The notes under the pieces: generated by a model
Told to the model about the DNA's origin: nothing
The model's input: only the letters and a program-made list of their open reading frames with translations
The model's database searches: none
Position numbers and translations under genes: made by a program
From: Mycobacterium sp.
Lineage (GTDB): Bacteria > Actinomycetota > Actinomycetes > Mycobacteriales > Mycobacteriaceae
Reading direction: 5' to 3'
DNA: 6,671 bases
NCBI GenBank assembly: GCA_028706695.1
Contig: JAQTVU010000138.1
Location: 1-6,671, forward strand
Shown here: positions 6,530 to 6,671 of the stretch, one piece after another
Layout of the letters: the number at the start of each line of letters is the position of its first letter
Numbering within the stretch: the first letter of the stretch is position 1

Positions 6530-6671
6530 TCAGTTCCGAGCCGACAGCGGAACGCCCAGCGCCGCATAGACCTCGTTACTGAGCGCGAGACTGCGGGGGT
6601 CGGCATTGGCCTTTGTGGCGTCGAAGCGATTCGCCACGTACGCGTAGCCGATCCGGTGTTCCAGGTCGACA
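6530..6671 (-). CDS. lipP: C-terminus of LipP-like esterase (serine beta-lactamase fold), partial
   Basis: Only the last 46 codons are in the window, ending at TGA 6532-6530. The translation contains VDLEHRIGYAYVANRFD followed by ADPRSLALSNEVYAALG. This is the typical end of the class C beta-lactamase-related esterase family (LipP, LipL, LipE, EstB type), where the segment around IGYAYVANRF is the last core beta-strand and the rest is the C-terminal helix. The catalytic Ser-x-x-Lys and Tyr motifs would lie outside the window to the right. The assignment to lipP rests on position (lipP converges with nei1 in M. tuberculosis) and on this short sequence. The family acts as carboxylesterase or lipase. 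The stop abuts the nei remnant with no spacer, so one deletion end probably lies exactly here. Confidence 0.7.
   Translation of the reverse strand, partial: VDLEHRIGYAYVANRFDATKANADPRSLALSNEVYAALGVPLSARN

Noticed and set aside
6449..6671. Open frame from ATG 6449 to the window end as a new small gene
   Set aside because: Its first part is explained as frameshifted nei remnant and the rest is antisense to the conserved C-terminus of the LipP-like esterase.

Overview
The window looks like chromosomal DNA of a mycobacterium. Base composition is high in GC, and the predicted proteins closely resemble, as recalled from memory, the Mycobacterium tuberculosis Rv2463-Rv2471 neighbourhood (lipP, nei1, rpiB, Rv2466c, pepN, Rv2468c, Rv2469c, glbO, aglA), in the same order and relative orientations but flipped in this window. 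The species cannot be fixed from the sequence alone. A slow-growing relative of M. tuberculosis is my best guess.

Layout from left to right: the 5' part of an alpha-glucosidase gene (aglA, minus strand) interrupted by two adjacent in-frame TAG codons; glbO for truncated haemoglobin O directly upstream of it on the minus strand; a divergent HNH-nuclease-family gene; a 78-residue one-TM protein resembling the cytochrome aa3 oxidase accessory subunit CtaJ, overlapping a DUF5130/Rv2468c-type gene; pepN (M1 aminopeptidase N) on the minus strand, converging on the previous pair; then, divergent from pepN, an Rv2466c-type DsbA-fold thiol oxidoreductase and rpiB. Downstream of rpiB, where M. tuberculosis has the nei1 DNA glycosylase gene, only about 80 bp of nei-like sequence survives. 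It ends exactly at the stop codon of a converging lipP-like esterase, of which only the C-terminus is in the window.

Functional themes are central metabolism (rpiB, aglA), oxygen and respiratory chemistry (glbO, CtaJ-like, DUF5130), thiol redox stress (Rv2466c-type) and protein turnover (pepN). I do not see a new multi-gene system, phage, insertion sequence or CRISPR array. What stands out is lineage-specific decay on a conserved backbone: aglA stopped just before its catalytic region, nei1 reduced to two out-of-frame scraps, a perfect 10-bp tandem duplication inside what looks like the SigH promoter spacer of the Rv2466c-type gene, and that protein carrying CPWA rather than the CPWC of M. 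tuberculosis. Comparisons with M. tuberculosis proteins rest on memory and were not computed.
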